From Neopestalotiopsis rosae (Eukaryota > Ascomycota > Sordariomycetes > Amphisphaeriales > Sporocadaceae), in NCBI GenBank assembly GCA_023078685.1, contig JALGAS010000002.1, forward strand, positions 3,782,001 to 3,846,000: a DNA stretch of 64,000 nucleotides. The letters run 5' to 3'. The translations under genes and the position numbers were made by a program. The notes beneath the pieces were generated by a model. It was not told the DNA's origin. It worked only from the letters and a program-made list of their open reading frames with translations, and did no database searches. Positions 11,811 to 22,563 of this stretch are shown piece by piece (within the stretch, counting starts at the first letter, position 1; the number at the start of each line of letters is the position of its first letter).

Positions 11811-13745
11811 TTACCTTCTCTTGTTGAACTGCTGCTTGGTACCCTGCCGGGGCTGTTGTCCGTAGGCCCTTCTGCCTTGCACCTTGTCGTTCTTCATGCT
11901 TGCATTCAACGAAATGTCGACTCGCGGAGGGGCGCTAAATCCAAACGACTTTGCCACCTTTTTCAGGTCGAGCTTGGAAACGTCAAATACGGATCTTAAG
12001 CTGTGGCTGGCGTAGGCGTGGATATAACTCTTGAAACCGTCCTTGGCCGACTGGTGGAGGTAGTAGTTCTGCGATACCAGCTTCTCCAGTTGGCTCTGGA
12101 TGTTGATGATTTTGTTGGCCGGGAACTCGAACTCGGAAACGGGGACGCGAGCCTGCTTGAGGTGACCCAAGAAAGCTGCTTCAGAGGGCTGCAGGAACAT
12201 CAAACTCCGGCCCTTGGTGTTTGCACGGGCTGTTCTTCCCACGCGGTGGATGTAGTCACGGGGATCACTAAAGAGTTATTAGGTTAGCGATTGCGTCCCA
12301 ACGATTTTCTCAACTAAAACTTACTCCGGAGGGTCAAACTGGACAATCCAGTCGACAGCAGGAATATCGAGACCACGAGCAGCCACATCCGTGCAAAGCA
12401 ATGTACCCTGCTTGGCATTCGAGAATTCGAAAAATGTGTTTGTTCTCTTCTGTTGTTTTTGCTTTCCGTGCAGATCCAGGACCGGGAGATCAATGTAGTT
12501 GAGGAGCTCAGAGTGGTACTTGACACATGCGCAACTGCTGAAAAAGACAATGATCTTCTTCTTCTGGTTTCTCTTCAGGAAACTGAACAAAAGCAGGAAT
12601 CGCTTGTCAGGCTCGCATAGCACGTATCCTTGCTCCAGACCCTCGGCGGTACTGAACTGCTTCTCCTCGTCTACGTTGATGTACAGAGGTCCGGGGCGGA
12701 GAGAGATTCTGGCGAGATCCTCAACCTTGGTCGTTTGCGTTGCGCTGAAAAGCATGCTTTGTCGGTCTTCCGAGGGCACTAGAATCGTCGCGGTTAGCTT
12801 GGTCAAACCTCTGCATAATCATAATTAGAATTCTTACAAATTTTGATAATCTGCTTCATTTCGTCTTCGAAACCAATCTCGAGAATTCTGTCGGCCTCAT
12901 CAATGACCAAAGATTTCTGCCAACCAGTTAGCATATATTAGACAGAATTGTCGCCCAAATTTCCATACCAAGTTCTTGAAGACAAAGGGTGTGTTTTGCA
13001 GGTGATCGAGCAGACGACCAGGTGTCGCAACCAGCAGGTTGACACCCTTGGCGAGCTTGTCAGCCTCGGCCTTGCGGTTGGCACCACCAATGACGATGCC
13101 ATAGGTCTGCGAGTGGTGCGCCATGAGCTCCCTCGCGACACCAAAGATTTGCAGCGCCAGCTCGCGCGTGGGCGAGACGATGATGACACCGGTTCCGTTG
13201 CGCGGCTTGAAGCGCAGCGAGTTGAGCATCTCCACGGCCGGGATGAGGAAGGCCAGCGTCTTGCCGCTGCCCGTCTTGGCGGCTCCCAGCACGTCCTTGC
13301 CGGCGAGCAGAGGAGGGATACCGCGGCGCTGGATCTCGGTCATCTTGGTGAATCCCATCTCCGTGATCGCCTTCATGGTGCGCTCCGAGAGCTTCAGCTC
13401 GTCAAACGTGTTGGCATTCGACTCGGCGCCGGGAGGCAGGGTGAGGCTGCCATCTTGCAGCGGGTCGTCGCCAGTGGCTTGAACTTTTGCAACCTCGTCC
13501 GTCTGATTGTCGTCTTCCTCCTCGTCCTCGCTTTCGGCGGCATCGGCTTCTTCGTCCTCGTCGTCAGAGGCGTCCTCCTCGGCTTCGTCCTCGACCTCGT
13601 CCTCATCAGACTCCTCCACGGGCTCTTCCGGTTCGACACGCTTCACCTTCTTGGACTTCTTCTCAGAAACGGCAGGAGCAGCCTTGGTGGGCTTGGCTGG
13701 CTTTGCGCCATTGGCATCTGAAAACTTGCGCTTTTGCGAACCCAT
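11811..13745 (-). CDS. HAS1: ATP-dependent RNA helicase HAS1 (DEAD-box, ribosome biogenesis)
   Basis: Four exons encode 588 residues: 13745-12969, 12916-12838, 12778-12325 and 12267-11811. A Lys-rich then strongly acidic Glu/Asp N-terminus (about residues 42-80) precedes the Q-motif region [14 protein letters not shown]. Motif I is AKTGSGKT near 156-163, Ia is PTRELALQI, and II is DEAD near 265. Motif III is SAT, and V-VI include ARGLDIP and HRVGRTAR, rebuilt across the last intron. The C-terminal extension has [10 protein letters not shown], a HAS1/DDX18 hallmark. This nucleolar helicase acts in pre-60S and 40S maturation, releasing snoRNAs from pre-rRNA. Start 13745 is the first ATG in frame. 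The upstream in-frame extension begins without ATG. Confidence 0.95.
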
Positions 13746-14678
13746 GTTTTCAAACGACCTCGTCTTGCGTTGCTGAATTGACAAGAAAAAAAACGTGTTG
13801 AAGTGGTAGGAGACTGCAGGTAAAAGAAGCGGGCGCCTTTAGTGGTGGGTGGGATACCTTGCTCCGAACTTTTTTTTCTGCCATCTGCTGTTGTCGGCAA
13901 TCGATAAGACTAGCCCGGAATCGCCCCCCACCTCAAGGTCATATGGGGTCTATCCGGTACCTTCGTACTCTTTTCGCTTGAATATACGAAATAGACGCTT
14001 CACTTGTAACGATGAATTCTTCTTGCCGCTTTTCTAAAGGAAAGAAGTATTGGGCTGCGGCGCTGAGTTAATCTTGATCCATCATCTCTTGACGACACTT
14101 GGGATTTTTTTGTAACAAGGTACAAGGAAGAGATCGCTACTTTTATAGCAATATTCGCTTTGGTCAATTGAATTGCAACGGCCGAGTAGCAATATACCTT
14201 GTACATACTATAATTGTTCAACCTTAAGCAAGACAGTATTCACGTCAAGAGGCTGTATCAAGTAACATAAAGGCAAGTTCACCGTGATATTTCCGCTTCA
14301 CACAGTCAACGAACTAGCTTTTGTCAAAAGAACTGCCGGAGCAACATTATATTGCCCTTGTCTCTTGGTATCCGTGTCTCCTGGGTCATCAAAATAATTG
14401 CTGTTGTCCAGTGCCGTCCATAACTCTAAAATCATGCAAAAGAAATTCGCCCTTGAGACCCCATTCAATGCATCCAGACCATGCCCCTTTGCCGTCTAAA
14501 CTTATGAGTATTTTTTTCCATGTACCAATGTCCCCCGAGGTCGCGGCCAATCTTTATTGCATGCAATGCAGATACCAGTCATCAAGCTGTACCCTGATGT
14601 AGATACTGCACTGATCGCGTGATATCGCATGTCAACATGTACGAAGCGCGCGGCTGAGGATTCTTTGAATCCCTATCA
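13746..14678. other. intergenic between HAS1 and PFK-2 genes
   Basis: This 933-bp stretch holds the HAS1 promoter and the PFK-2 3' region; both genes are on the minus strand. No gene or RNA was recognised. Confidence 0.55.
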
Positions 14679-16141
14679 TTATGCGCCAGGCACTGGATCC
14701 TCGTGCTTTGCTGTGCTGCCCTTGCCTCTCCACGTGCTCACAGCAGGAATGTCGGCCTGCCATCTCTCCTCCTCTGTCCCGTAAGCCTTGGGAGTCAGCT
14801 TGATGAGACAGTGCAGAGGTACGTTCATCCAAGGCGATGTAGACTGCTCCTTCTTCATAAAGTATGCGTAAATGCATCGAAGGATGGCCTGATGGGTGAC
14901 AATCAGGATGTCCTCTGATCGCTCCAACTCCATGATGATGGGTTCTAACCGAATGACCACATCACGATACGATTCACCACCCCGGTATCGGTAGTTGTAC
15001 TTGTCCTCGTCGCGTGCGATAAAGTCTTCGGGGTATTGGTTCTTGATTTCTTGGTAGGTCATGCCATCGCAAAGCCCAGCGTCAAGCTCATCTAGAGCCT
15101 TCCACTGTAGTTGGTTGTAGTTCTCTGGCAGGAAACGAGCAGTCTGGATTGTACGCTTGAGCGTCGAGGTCCAAACCGTTAATGGTCGATCGCTCTGTTC
15201 ACACACTGTTAGCAAACTCTAATTTCGCAGCCATGAAGCAGATGCGCATCAAGGAGACTTACACCAACTGATTGCCGTACCAGCTCTGGCAGCTTCTGAG
15301 CATACTGTTGTCCTCGAGGGGAGAGGTCGGCGTCTCCACCAATGCGGCCATCCAAGTTGTACATTGACTCGCCGTGTCTCGACAACCAAATGGACCTCGG
15401 TCGAATGTGCAGGTTCATGAGGTAGTATACAACCCGACTTTGCAGATAGTCTTGGATTCGGTTTATAATGACCTGACTGCCAACGTTCAATATCTTGAGA
15501 TATGTGTAGTCGCTCTCATCGCCATCGCCGTCAATTGTCTTGTAAACCTTTTCGTAGTTCTTGATTCGGTTCCGGAAGTCGAGTGCAGCCTGCTCGGGAT
15601 CTTGCCCCTTGTAGTCGGGGCTCGTAGCTTTCACATCACGAATGTTGGCCATGATTAGGTCCTCGTCGTCGCACTTTGACTCAACAAAGAGCACTTCGAC
15701 GTTCTCACGTGCGCAGACGTCGGACACCCACTTCCGCCGCTCCTTGGTAGAGTTTGTTGCATCTAGGATTCCCACGGTGCCGCCCTGCTTGAACCACTCC
15801 AACATGTCGGCTATGGCAGCTTCTGCGGCTGCCCTCCTTCGGCGCTCGCCCTCGGCATTGCCAGTGTCAAAGAAGTCGGCCGAGGGTTGAGGAGCGTCAT
15901 TACGTCGGTAGTTGCCCACGTTGAAGGTCTTTGCATCAATGGAGAGCCATTGTAGGTATCGTTGAGCTGGGTAGTAAGAGTAGATTAGTTCCCGCTCGCC
16001 TCGAGTACCTGGGGGCTAGGTAGAGAGGTGAATACCTTTTTGGGCTATGAAACTCTTTCCACGTGCTGGCAAGCCCACCATTACCACACAAATCTTGGTG
16101 TCCTCGGCCTGGACGCCCCGGCCATTAGCGCGTGGTGCCAT
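14679..16141 (-). CDS. 6-phosphofructo-2-kinase / fructose-2,6-bisphosphatase
   Basis: Three exons encode 441 residues: 16141-16036, 15966-15263 and 15194-14679. The N-terminal kinase half has the P-loop GLPARGKS at residues 23-30, LDATNSTKERR and SKCDDEDLI. The C-terminal histidine-phosphatase half begins with LSRHGESMYNLDGRIGGDADLS. RHGE lies at 232-235, and its histidine (about 233) is the phospho-acceptor of the bisphosphatase. THQAILRCIYAYFM supplies the second catalytic region. Because that histidine is kept, the protein should be bifunctional or mainly a bisphosphatase, like yeast FBP26, and unlike yeast PFK26, in which it is replaced. It sets fructose-2,6-bisphosphate and thereby the balance of glycolysis and gluconeogenesis. 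No long N-terminal regulatory extension is present. Confidence 0.94.
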
Positions 16142-19100
16142 GATCTATTCTCCTCGTGCCGAACCGTGGGGTAAACCAAGGATAACAGGAAAGAAGATGG
16201 CCTTGCAACGGAGAAGCGGTGGAGGGAACGGGAACAGAAAGCTTGAGAGAATACAGTTTGGAACCAGGGATCACAGGGTCTTGAATGATTGGCAAAGACA
16301 GAGACAAGGACAAGGACTGATCCGAAAGATGGAGAGAAGGGGGGAGGGATATATTAAGCAAAGCAACCCAAGTAACAAGGCGTGCAGGGAGAAGAATTGG
16401 GGGAGATCAGATGATGTTAAGGTGTATTGGACCGCCCGAGAGGAGTGTGTTCAGCAGAGCCGCGGCAATGAGGCGCGCAGAGAAAGTAAAGCAGACCACA
16501 CGATGCTTGTACGAGTGTGCGTGTGTGTGTTATGTGCTGGCTTGGAGGAACCCTGCAAAAGTGTGTTGAAGAACAACCCAAAAAGGCAGTGAGGCGTGCA
16601 GGAGAAGGGGAAAAAAGCCAGAGAGGCCAGTGAAGAGCAGATCAGATCAGACAATGCTTTGGTTCGTGCTGTGTCTGTGCTGGATCTATTCGCCCGAATA
16701 GACAAACAGAGAGATTCAATAATGTCCACTGGAAAGTCTCATGTGCTCACACGCACGAGAATGGCACGAACGTCACTCGGGATTTCCAGGCCTCGCTACC
16801 CGGCCCAGCGGCGGCAGAAGAGCGGCGCACCCCGCAACGGACCCAGGATTAGCGACTTCTTCCACAAGCTTGACGACCTTTGCCCCACTAAGAGGGCTGC
16901 CGGGTCTCCTGTCCCTTTCCATTTTGCTCACTTCAGCTCCCAGGCTCGACTCGACCTGCTGGGAAATCTCACCCAGAGTCAGACTGTCAGGTCCCAGGTC
17001 CGCCAGGGCCAGGGGTCCGATCCGAGCTTTCCAATGGGTGCTGACCATGAAAGAAAGGTACTATTTTATCTCAAAAACACAGTACTCTGTGCAATCGAAG
17101 CTGTATGTCAGTTCGCACGTGCGCGCCGACATTCATCATGAAAAGTATAATAACATTTACCAGCCATTCGACTCGGCAAACCAAAGGGAAAAACAAATAA
17201 CAAGGCAGAGACTACTGACTACCAAAAACGCAATTGAACAGAGCCAAAAATTACACTTTCAGCGCAAAACGTCGGCTAAGTACCCTTAATTGGGGACACT
17301 AAGCAGCAAGTTGCATTGCCTGTTCGTCAGTGTGGAGGGCAGTAACGAAGGGAATAGCCGCCAAATTGCATCACAACCTCTGAGCGAAAAACCCCCATCC
17401 CGAGAATTTCTCGGGCTGGATTGAGTTGGCTTCAACTGGACTGGGAGACCCTGGATTTAGAGTAGACACTTGTACCACCACAACCGATCTGAGTTTCTTT
17501 GGTTTCACTGTCGATTAATTATTTCTTCTTCATTTTTCTCCGTTTGGCTTTATCGTCTTTCCCCTTCACCTGTGCGACCCCTTTCTTGTCGTCGCGGACC
17601 AGGGTCGGGAGAGGTGAGATAAGCCCCTTGGACCTAGCTGTCAAGCCTTCTGGAACTTCATCACGAGCAGGCCCTACGAAGTACAGGCCCAGAGAGACCC
17701 ACGCAGAGTCTGGAGACTGGCGGGCACGTAAGACTTGCGTGCAAAATACATCATCGCCATACAATCCACACTGGGATCGTGGTCCGGAGAAGAGTGTGAG
17801 AGAGTCAGGGACGAAAAAAAAATTTCTGCCATCTTTTCTTTATGCCCCGCAGTCTGCTGCTTCTGATGACGCTTGTCTTTGCAGTAGCTGTAGCTGGGAT
17901 ATGTGGCAGTCGCTGGCGCTTTTCGTCTCAGCCTGTCTTCAAGTCTGGAGTTGGAAAGCTATCCCGCCGGCAAGCAATCCCCGAGACGCGAGCCGCTAGC
18001 TTTGCTGCCAACGAAAAGAGAGCAAAGCCGGACCAGTGCAGAGCGAAAAGTTCACGATGGTTTGCTCCCTCTTCTGTCTCTCTCTCTCTCAATCAAGGAG
18101 GCCCTCCGGTCAGCTCTCGAACACTGCTGCAGGGTCTGACTCCACCCTGCAATACAGATATTCCAAGGGGCTTTCTAGCGGTGTGATCATATTTAGACCC
18201 TTCCAGGCCTCTGGTCGCCTTTCGGCATTCACACAAAAGTCCCAGAAGAAACAAAATTCGACGATGGACTCAATAATGAGGATATGTATTGGATGGGGGT
18301 GAAGAGTAGGATCTGCGCACCTTGCTAAAGTTTGAAGCATGGCCCCTCATAACGGGGCCACCTGCCGCGATACCCTTCATATCTCAAATCGTATCGAGGA
18401 AGATGGTTTGAGGCGGCTAACGTCGTCCCTCGTGGCTGTCTGGGTTGAGTATCTTTTTTTTTTCCCTGAGTTGAGACCCACTCACAGCAACTGACTACCA
18501 CTCAACCGATTTCTTCGTATGTGGTTGCGATGATAGTTTGCTTCCCGTGGAAAAGATGACAGGAATAAGCTGATTGCAATATGTTGGGGAGGACGACGGT
18601 TGTCATCGAATATCTCGCAACCAAAGGATCCGTTGGGAAAGATAACGACCGCGCTGCATCCCGCCCGTCTTTCCTTCTGCCCGATACTGTAAGGTATGTA
18701 TGTACCTGTTCATCTCACCACATTGTCCCAGACGCCAAGGCGATAACGAATATACGTACTGAGTATATCGCGGATTGGTGTTACGTCATACTGCTCCTGA
18801 AAGAGCTTATGCCATCTGCATTTCTGTGGCAAAGAAAGCTTCTACCATTTGATTTAGTCCTCATCATGGTGGACACGTACCAGAAGCAATTGCATTGGCA
18901 AGTAATTGGATATTGAATACATAGTACATAGGTAGCCTATGCGATGCATCCAATGATCATGGTCTGTATAATCAAATTCGTACTAGTATGCATATGAACA
19001 CACCAATCCAGCAGCGGGATGGACATGCTCATATACCCTTGCATCTTGCAGAGGTATTCGGTGTATCGAAAACCTCTCGCATCTCAAATTCTTTGCGAAC

Positions 19101-19667
19101 TTTTTGTATTCAATATTCCCACCGAGGCTCTTGTTAATCGGGGCCCACTGCCGGTGCCCATTGCTTTGCACCAGCGCCGGCCCTTCTGTTTGCGGCCCCT
19201 CTTGAGGAGCAGCTCCATATATTCATTGTCTCGGGGATCCAAGGTGAGGCGCGTTGATTCGTTCTCACGCGTTGGAATGCTCAAATGTTTTTGTGTTCTC
19301 TCAGTCGTTGCCGTAGCCATCGACATCCTCAGAGCCTTTCGGTGTTGAAGGCTTCATTCAAACAGCAAGGGAACTACTCCAGAGTGGGTCATTCCAGGTG
19401 GAACCTCTATTGACGTGTCAAGCGTGTCGCCAGTCCTAGAAATTCATTTTGCGGTGACAATGTCTTTTTTCTCTTCTTCTTTTCTTTTCATTCTCCTCCA
19501 TCAATCCTTTCCCGGTGGCAAAACTGTAGTGCTCGTAAGAGACATTGGGTGAGAGGAAGAGAGAAGAGAAAGAAAAAGAAATAGGGGCATCCGAGATAAT
19601 ATCGCGTTCCTAGTGTTCCGAGCAAAAGACGCGTTCCGGCGAGGATACAGAGACAGAACCGAAAAAC
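16142..19667. other. long intergenic region (3.5 kb)
   Basis: This separates the PFK-2 gene and the exchanger gene, transcribed in opposite directions away from each other. It has purine-rich stretches near 16.2-16.7 kb and pyrimidine-rich ones just before the exchanger (about 19460-19500). A GC-richer island at 16.78-17.05 kb has short open frames on both strands, but I recognise none. It probably contains long promoters and 5' leaders. Confidence 0.45.
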
Positions 19668-20858
19668 ATGGACGTGGGAGACGTCCTGTTCAACGCCGCC
19701 GCCTTCTTGGCCGGCCTGTCGTTGCTCGAGCGCGGCGCCCGCCTCTTTGTCTCGAGCGCCGAGACCCTGGCCCGGCGCCTGCGCCTCCCCGACATGCTCG
19801 TCGGCATCCTCGTCGCGGGCGCCGAGTGGGAGGAGCTGGCCGTCGTGGCCCTGAGCCTGGCGTCCAAGCGGCCGGCCCTGGCCGTCGGCAACATCATCGG
19901 CAGCTCCATTGCCAACATCTTTGGGGCCTTTGCCCTCGGCCTCGTCTTCTCCACGCGCAACTGGGACGGCTTTGACCGCGGCGCCAAGCTGGCCTCCCTG
20001 GGCCTGCTGGCCCTCACGACCTTTGTGTCGCTGTTTGCCCTCGCCGACATTCTGTGGTACCGCGTCGTGGCGGTCTTGCTGCTGGTCACCTTTGTCGTCT
20101 ACGTCGTCTCGGTGCTGTGGTCCATCTGGAGGGCCATGTCGGCGGACAAGAACGACGACGGGGCGGACATTGAGGAGGGCGTTACCCACGACCACCTGGA
20201 CGATGCGTCCTCGGTCAGCTCCAGCTCGTCGTCCGGATCCCGCTCCGGCGGCGGCGGCCACCACCATGACCCCTTTGCCAACGGCGACGAGGCCAACGAG
20301 TCCACTGCCCTGCTCTCCAACAAGCCGAGGATGCGCAAGCTCCGCCACAGCATCATGCCCGCCCTGCAGCTCCTCGGCAGCTTCGCGGCGCTGGCCCTGA
20401 GCGGCTTCATCCTCTCGCGCACCTCGACGCTGCTCGCGGCCTCGTTCGACATGTCCGACTCGGCCTTTGGCGCCACCATCCTGTCGCTGGCCACGACGCT
20501 TCCCGAAAAGTTCCTGGCCGTCACGAGCGGCAGCCAGGGGCGCAGCGGCCTCCTCGTCGCCGACGCCGTGGGCTCCAACGTCTTCCTCCTCACCCTCTGC
20601 CTGGGCATGGCCGCCTGGAGCGTCGCGGCGCACCAGTGGCACGACCACCCCGAGGACAGGGACCAGCACAGCTTCGTCGACGTGTCGCGCATCGAGGCCT
20701 GGTGGATGTGGGCCGCGGCCGTTGCCCTGGCCGCCGTCGTGCACATTGGCAGCAAGGAGGTGTGCAAGGTCACCGGGGTGAGGCAGCTGCTCGGGGCTCT
20801 GTTGCTCATGGCCTATGGAGGATTCCTGGCCGTTGAGTTCACGATCCTGAGAGATTGA
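19668..20858 (+). CDS. sodium/calcium exchanger-family (CaCA) membrane transporter
   Basis: This is an intronless gene of 396 residues with very high third-position GC. Two homologous halves of about five helices each flank an acidic, Ser/His-rich cytosolic loop (about residues 165-220, with HDHLDD, a serine run and GGGGHHH). Alpha-1 repeat: GILVAGAEWEELAVVALSL followed by GNIIGSSIANIF (about 47-85). Alpha-2 repeat: ATILSLATTLPEKFLAV and DAVGSNVFLLTL (about 267-308). These repeats form the cation site in the Na+/Ca2+ exchanger superfamily. The usual PE of alpha-1 is replaced by EWEE, so ion choice may differ. Likely role: cation/H+ or Na+/Ca2+ exchange across an internal membrane (family knowledge). 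Its 3' end lies 110 bp from the convergent aspartic protease gene. Confidence 0.88.
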   Translation: MDVGDVLFNAAAFLAGLSLLERGARLFVSSAETLARRLRLPDMLVGILVAGAEWEELAVVALSLASKRPALAVGNIIGSSIANIFGAFALGLVFSTRNWDGFDRGAKLASLGLLALTTFVSLFALADILWYRVVAVLLLVTFVVYVVSVLWSIWRAMSADKNDDGADIEEGVTHDHLDDASSVSSSSSSGSRSGGGGHHHDPFANGDEANESTALLSNKPRMRKLRHSIMPALQLLGSFAALALSGFILSRTSTLLAASFDMSDSAFGATILSLATTLPEKFLAVTSGSQGRSGLLVADAVGSNVFLLTLCLGMAAWSVAAHQWHDHPEDRDQHSFVDVSRIEAWWMWAAAVALAAVVHIGSKEVCKVTGVRQLLGALLLMAYGGFLAVEFTILRD

Positions 20859-20968
20859 GAAGGAGGGCAGGAAAACAAAAACCACGATTCTTGATGTTAC
20901 TTGTATATTGATAGCTACGTATAGTGACTATGAAACGTTGTGCACGTTTGACGTCTCGATTCTCGACA

Positions 20969-22563
20969 TCATTCAGGGAGTCGAGTTGTAATCGTACCAT
21001 TCTCTTCAGCCGGACTAAGGTTAGGCAAGTGATATTCTCGGGCAGAAAACGTAATCGTTCCAGCGCCCACATTGAACTGCACCATGACGTTGGTGAGAAA
21101 GGACAAGCCCAGTATAAAGGGACCGTTATTTCCACTGTTGATGGTTGTCGCGCAAAGTCCCGTCAGCGGATCTACCATATCCTGATTGATCATGTCGTAA
21201 GCGTCGAAGTAAAACTCCGAGCCAGCAATCAAAACGGCCAAATTTGGAGGGGTCGCATCGCAAGGTACAAAGTATGACCCATAGTACCAGAGGTAGACGG
21301 CGGGAGGATCGAAATGGGAATTTACTAATTCCGCCATGCCTGAACAACATTAATAGGTATTATATTTGACATGATCTGAGAACAGGGCCATTACTCACTA
21401 GGCGGCAGATAAGTCATTGTTGTGCTGCTGTCAATAATGAAGGGATATCGCGACGAGTCCAGAATGGCATTGGTTCTAAAGCCTAAGGGAATAATCGTGT
21501 AGAATGACGGATTAATTCCGGACGAGCCCCTGTGCGCAATATCCGCCTGATACATGTCAGTTCGATTTGCACACTTCACAAGTACCGCAATACTCACAAT
21601 AATGAGATCCGTGGTTCCATCCGGGCCTTGGCTCAAATCGACGGGAGGCACCTCGCCAAAGGATATATACCCAGAGCTCGAGTTGCGATCGAGCGCGAGG
21701 CACCAGTACGGCTCCACGTCGCCCCGGACCATCATGGACGTGAACAGGGGCGAGTACGTGGTCAGGTCCTCGGACCGGTTCCCCAGGACGTCGTCGCCGC
21801 GGTAGGCCGAGGTGAGGGCCGGGTACGCCAGCCCCAGCACGCCGCTCGTCACGTTGTCGCCGCGCCAGGCGCCGACGCTGGCGAGGCCGACCTCCTGCCG
21901 CGGCACCGTGACGCCGGCGAGCCCGATGTCGGCGTAGCCCAGCGGGCCCGCCACCATTTCGTCGTCGTTGAGGCTTATGTAAAAGTGCTGTCCGGGCACG
22001 CGCTGGCCGTCGCCAAAGTCGCGCGCCGGGTAGGCGGGCCCGAGGTTGCAAGCCGATTGTTCTTGTCCGACCGGGCTTGTTGCTGTGGTGGTGCAGTTGA
22101 AGTCGGCGCCACGGACCCAGGTATCGGAGCTGCCCGAGTCGACGAGGAGCTTCATGGGAGATCCATTGATGACGACGTCGACCGAGTACTGGGTTGCGCT
22201 GTGGTCGACGACGCTCACGTTGCCAAGGGCATCCTGTCTTCCTGGAAATCCACCCTTTTGGCCGGTCCATGGAGAGATGGCAATGAGAGACGAGGCAGAG
22301 GAATGGGCACCACGATTGAAAGCACCTTTGTCCTGTGTCGACGTATTTGGGACTCTCGTCACTACCATGTGGCCGCTCTGGCGTTTTCGGCCATTGGAGG
22401 ATAACACAGAGAGTGGTTGAGCTCTTCGAAAACTCACGCCAGGGTATGAAAAGGAGCTCAAGATCTCATCGGTTTGGGTGAGCTCAGGCCGCGACGCCTG
22501 GCAAACAGTAGCTAGCATGAGAAGAGCTTGAAGAAGCATGATGGATATAGAGCTGAATGGCAT
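20969..22563 (-). CDS. secreted pepsin-like aspartic protease
   Basis: Three exons encode 494 residues: 22563-21598, 21546-21399 and 21339-20969. A signal peptide of about 23 residues (hydrophobic LLQALLMLATV, then CQA) and a propeptide precede the catalytic domain. The first catalytic Asp is in VDSGSSDTWV (about 142), the second in IIDSSTTMTYLP (about 361). The flap region is less clear. Several N-glycosylation sequons (NVS, NCT, NVT, NRS, NSS, NGT) support secretion. The first intron (21597-21547) is 51 nt, a multiple of three and without stop codons, so its removal rests on the GTGAGT donor and the CTGAC-CAG end. A C-terminal GPI signal is not evident. The family cleaves extracellular proteins at acid pH. 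Confidence 0.92.

Noticed and set aside
12948..13721. 257-codon plus-strand frame opposite HAS1
   Set aside because: Shadow of the HAS1 coding strand; no recognisable protein.
16773..17048. 91-codon minus-strand frame in a GC-rich island
   Set aside because: It looks mildly protein-like, but no family, no neighbouring exon and no clear splice sites support it.
17519..17764. 81-codon minus-strand frame ending in a Lys-rich tail
   Set aside because: Not recognised and no supporting exon; left out for lack of evidence.
19488..20885. Long minus-strand open frame (465 codons) opposite the exchanger gene
   Set aside because: It is a by-product of GC-rich codon use on the plus strand. It is Gly/Gln/Arg/Val-rich with no fold, while the plus-strand frame has clear CaCA repeats.
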